Below are positions 63,020 to 64,000 of a stretch of 64,000 nucleotides of DNA, in pieces (positions within the stretch are counted from its first letter, which is position 1; the number at the start of each line of letters is the position of its first letter). This stretch comes from Gemmatimonadota bacterium (GTDB lineage Bacteria; Gemmatimonadota; Gemmatimonadetes; Longimicrobiales; Gaopeijiaceae), in assembly GCA_030428885.1 (NCBI GenBank), contig JAUIEJ010000006.1, forward strand, positions 62,001 through 126,000, written 5' to 3'. The notes under the pieces were generated by a model. The model was given only the letters and a program-made list of their open reading frames with translations, was not told the DNA's origin and searched no databases. The position numbers and the translations under genes are program-made.

Positions 63020-64000
63020 TCACTCGTCGGTTCCGTTGTCGAACTCGATCTCGGGGCCGTCGGGCCCTCCGAAACGTACCGGGCCGGGCGGCGGCACCTC
63101 CCGACGAACATACCCCAGGGCCAGGGTGCCCCGCCGGGGCGAGACGGCCCCGCTGGTGACCACACCCACCGCCTTGGCCCCGTCGGCCCGCCACAACTCG
63201 GTGCCCGGGTCCGGGACCGGCCGGTCTCCCAGACGGAGGCGCCGCAGGTGACGGTTCACGTGGCCCCGGTCCCGGATGCGGACGATGACTTCCTGCCCGG
63301 TGTAGCAGCCCTTGTCGTAGTCGATGGCCCGGGTGTGGACCCCCGCCTCCACGGGGATGTGCTCTTCGGTGAAGTCCACACCGAAGGCCGGGCGACCGGC
63401 TTCGTGGCGGAGGGCGTCCCACACCTCCCGCCCCACCGAGACGGCGCCGGCGGCGTCCAGCCGAGCCCGAAGGGCCGACACGTCGGCGGCGTCGGCCACC
63501 ACGTCCCACGCCGGTTCGGAGACGTCGCCGCACCGGATGAGGGTCAGGGGCCGCGCCCCGCCCACCTCCACGGCGCGAAGGTCGCCTTCCGCCATGGCCT
63601 CCAGCTCCGCCGCCTCCAGACGGAGCCCGGTGGCCTCCCGGGCCAGAAGCCCGGCCCCGAGGGGGCCCAGCACGGTGAGCATGCCCGTCTCGGCCGACAC
63701 GTCGGTGACCCGGGCCAGGCGGGGAGGCAGAAAGCGGGACAGGTGGGCCTGGAGGGCCTCGGCCCCGGCGGCGGGGACGTCGAGGAGGAGCGACGCGTCG
63801 TCGCCGTGGGCCCCGGCCTCCCGCCACAGGCGCAGATCGGAGACAGTACGCCCCCTGGGCGTGAGCACCACCGAATATTCGGCTCGTCCCGCGCCCACCC
63901 CGTCCCCCTGCACCCAGGGGCCGGGCATGTGCCCGGTGACCACGCCCTGGAGCATGGCCGAGGGCTGCTTGCCCGTGACCGTCCATCGACGGCGATGGCC
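63020..64000 (-). CDS. ygfZ: Folate-binding YgfZ/GcvT-like protein (5' end cut off by window)
   Basis: At least 327 residues of a GcvT-fold protein that helps Fe-S cluster assembly or repair with folate. The diagnostic YgfZ motif KGCYTGQEVIVRIRDRGH is intact, with its Cys. The N-terminus extends out of the window: the first visible residues GHRRRWTVTGKQPSAMLQGVV already belong to the folded domain, so an internal ATG at 63955 is not the start. It is not the glycine-cleavage GcvT, whose chain is longer and lacks this motif. Confidence 0.9.
   Translation of the reverse strand, partial: GHRRRWTVTGKQPSAMLQGVVTGHMPGPWVQGDGVGAGRAEYSVVLTPRGRTVSDLRLWREAGAHGDDASLLLDVPAAGAEALQAHLSRFLPPRLARVTDVSAETGMLTVLGPLGAGLLAREATGLRLEAAELEAMAEGDLRAVEVGGARPLTLIRCGDVSEPAWDVVADAADVSALRARLDAAGAVSVGREVWDALRHEAGRPAFGVDFTEEHIPVEAGVHTRAIDYDKGCYTGQEVIVRIRDRGHVNRHLRRLRLGDRPVPDPGTELWRADGAKAVGVVTSGAVSPRRGTLALGYVRREVPPPGPVRFGGPDGPEIEFDNGTDE

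Noticed and set aside
59742-63251. 1169-codon plus-strand frame across the GMC, M1 peptidase and YgfZ genes
   Set aside because: It runs through genes on both strands that have intact motifs; the translation is Arg/Gly/Pro low complexity.
63020-64000. Glycine-cleavage GcvT
   Set aside because: The KGCYTGQE motif marks the YgfZ family rather than aminomethyltransferase.
1-64000. CRISPR arrays, insertion sequences, prophage or integrative elements
   Set aside because: No regularly spaced repeats, transposase or integrase genes, or attachment-like repeats were seen; gene composition is uniform.

Overview
This 64 kb window comes from a very GC-rich chromosome with densely packed genes and no intergenic gap over about 240 bases. 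The gene set points to a diderm, aerobic, motile or formerly motile bacterium, most likely Gemmatimonadota or a close relative. The clues are a complete Alternative Complex III (act) operon, a PadR regulator coupled to a prefix-domain ADOP/MacB-type permease, outer-membrane and lipoprotein genes, a UbiA protein with a HAD domain, and an Opp cluster. The taxonomic call is an inference from gene content. I see no CRISPR array, rRNA, tRNA, insertion sequence, prophage or transfer signature, so this looks like ordinary chromosomal backbone with some lineage-specific clusters. Many genes are translationally coupled through 4-nt GTGA or ATGA overlaps, and GTG or TTG starts are common.

Layout. 1-6.3 kb (minus): DNA polymerase I (cut by the window edge), a cold-shock protein, a soluble lytic transglycosylase and a lone ExbB/TolQ-type proton channel. 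6.5-17 kb (minus): a long run reading gcvH, gcvP, an UPF0173 hydrolase, a LipM-like octanoyltransferase, then oppA-B-C-D-F. LipM would load the octanoyl group onto GcvH for lipoyl formation, so the glycine-cleavage part is coherent, although gcvT is absent here. 17-24 kb (plus): an eIF-2B-like protein, an acyl-CoA dehydrogenase, TatA, an MFS transporter, a TrmJ-like RNA methyltransferase, a GAF-GAF-GGDEF cyclase and a HisN-type phosphatase. 24-32 kb (minus): actA-B-C-D-E-F from a near-consensus promoter, then a META lipoprotein. 32-38 kb (plus): moxR, DUF58, transglutaminase, DUF432, mscS and a small unknown. 38-40 kb (minus): a NatA/NatB-like ABC exporter.

40.5-47.6 kb: a small AbrB-type protein on plus, and on minus a tight run reading an atypical Nramp-like carrier, a coiled-coil protein, a Tat-exported N-acyl-D-amino-acid deacylase, a DadA/PuuB-like FAD oxidase, LuxE and LuxC. 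There is no luciferase. This run could form a pathway that splits N-acyl amino acids and reduces the released acid to an aldehyde; it is the most interesting metabolic candidate in the window. 47.6-53.5 kb: YpdA-like reductase, outer-membrane barrel, motAB with a FliA-like promoter, a Kbp/YgaU-like BON-LysM protein, a small membrane protein and a secreted beta-helix protein. 53.5-56.6 kb: padR-ADOP. The adjacent beta-helix and padR genes both have leader hairpins whose 3' arm contains the Shine-Dalgarno sequence, an unusual shared feature.

56.7-64 kb: a plus-strand operon of class-III aminotransferase, HAD-UbiA polyprenyl transferase and a cysteine-motif GMC oxidoreductase, possibly making or modifying a polyprenyl-linked sugar, followed on minus by an M1 peptidase and the folate-binding protein YgfZ (cut by the window edge).
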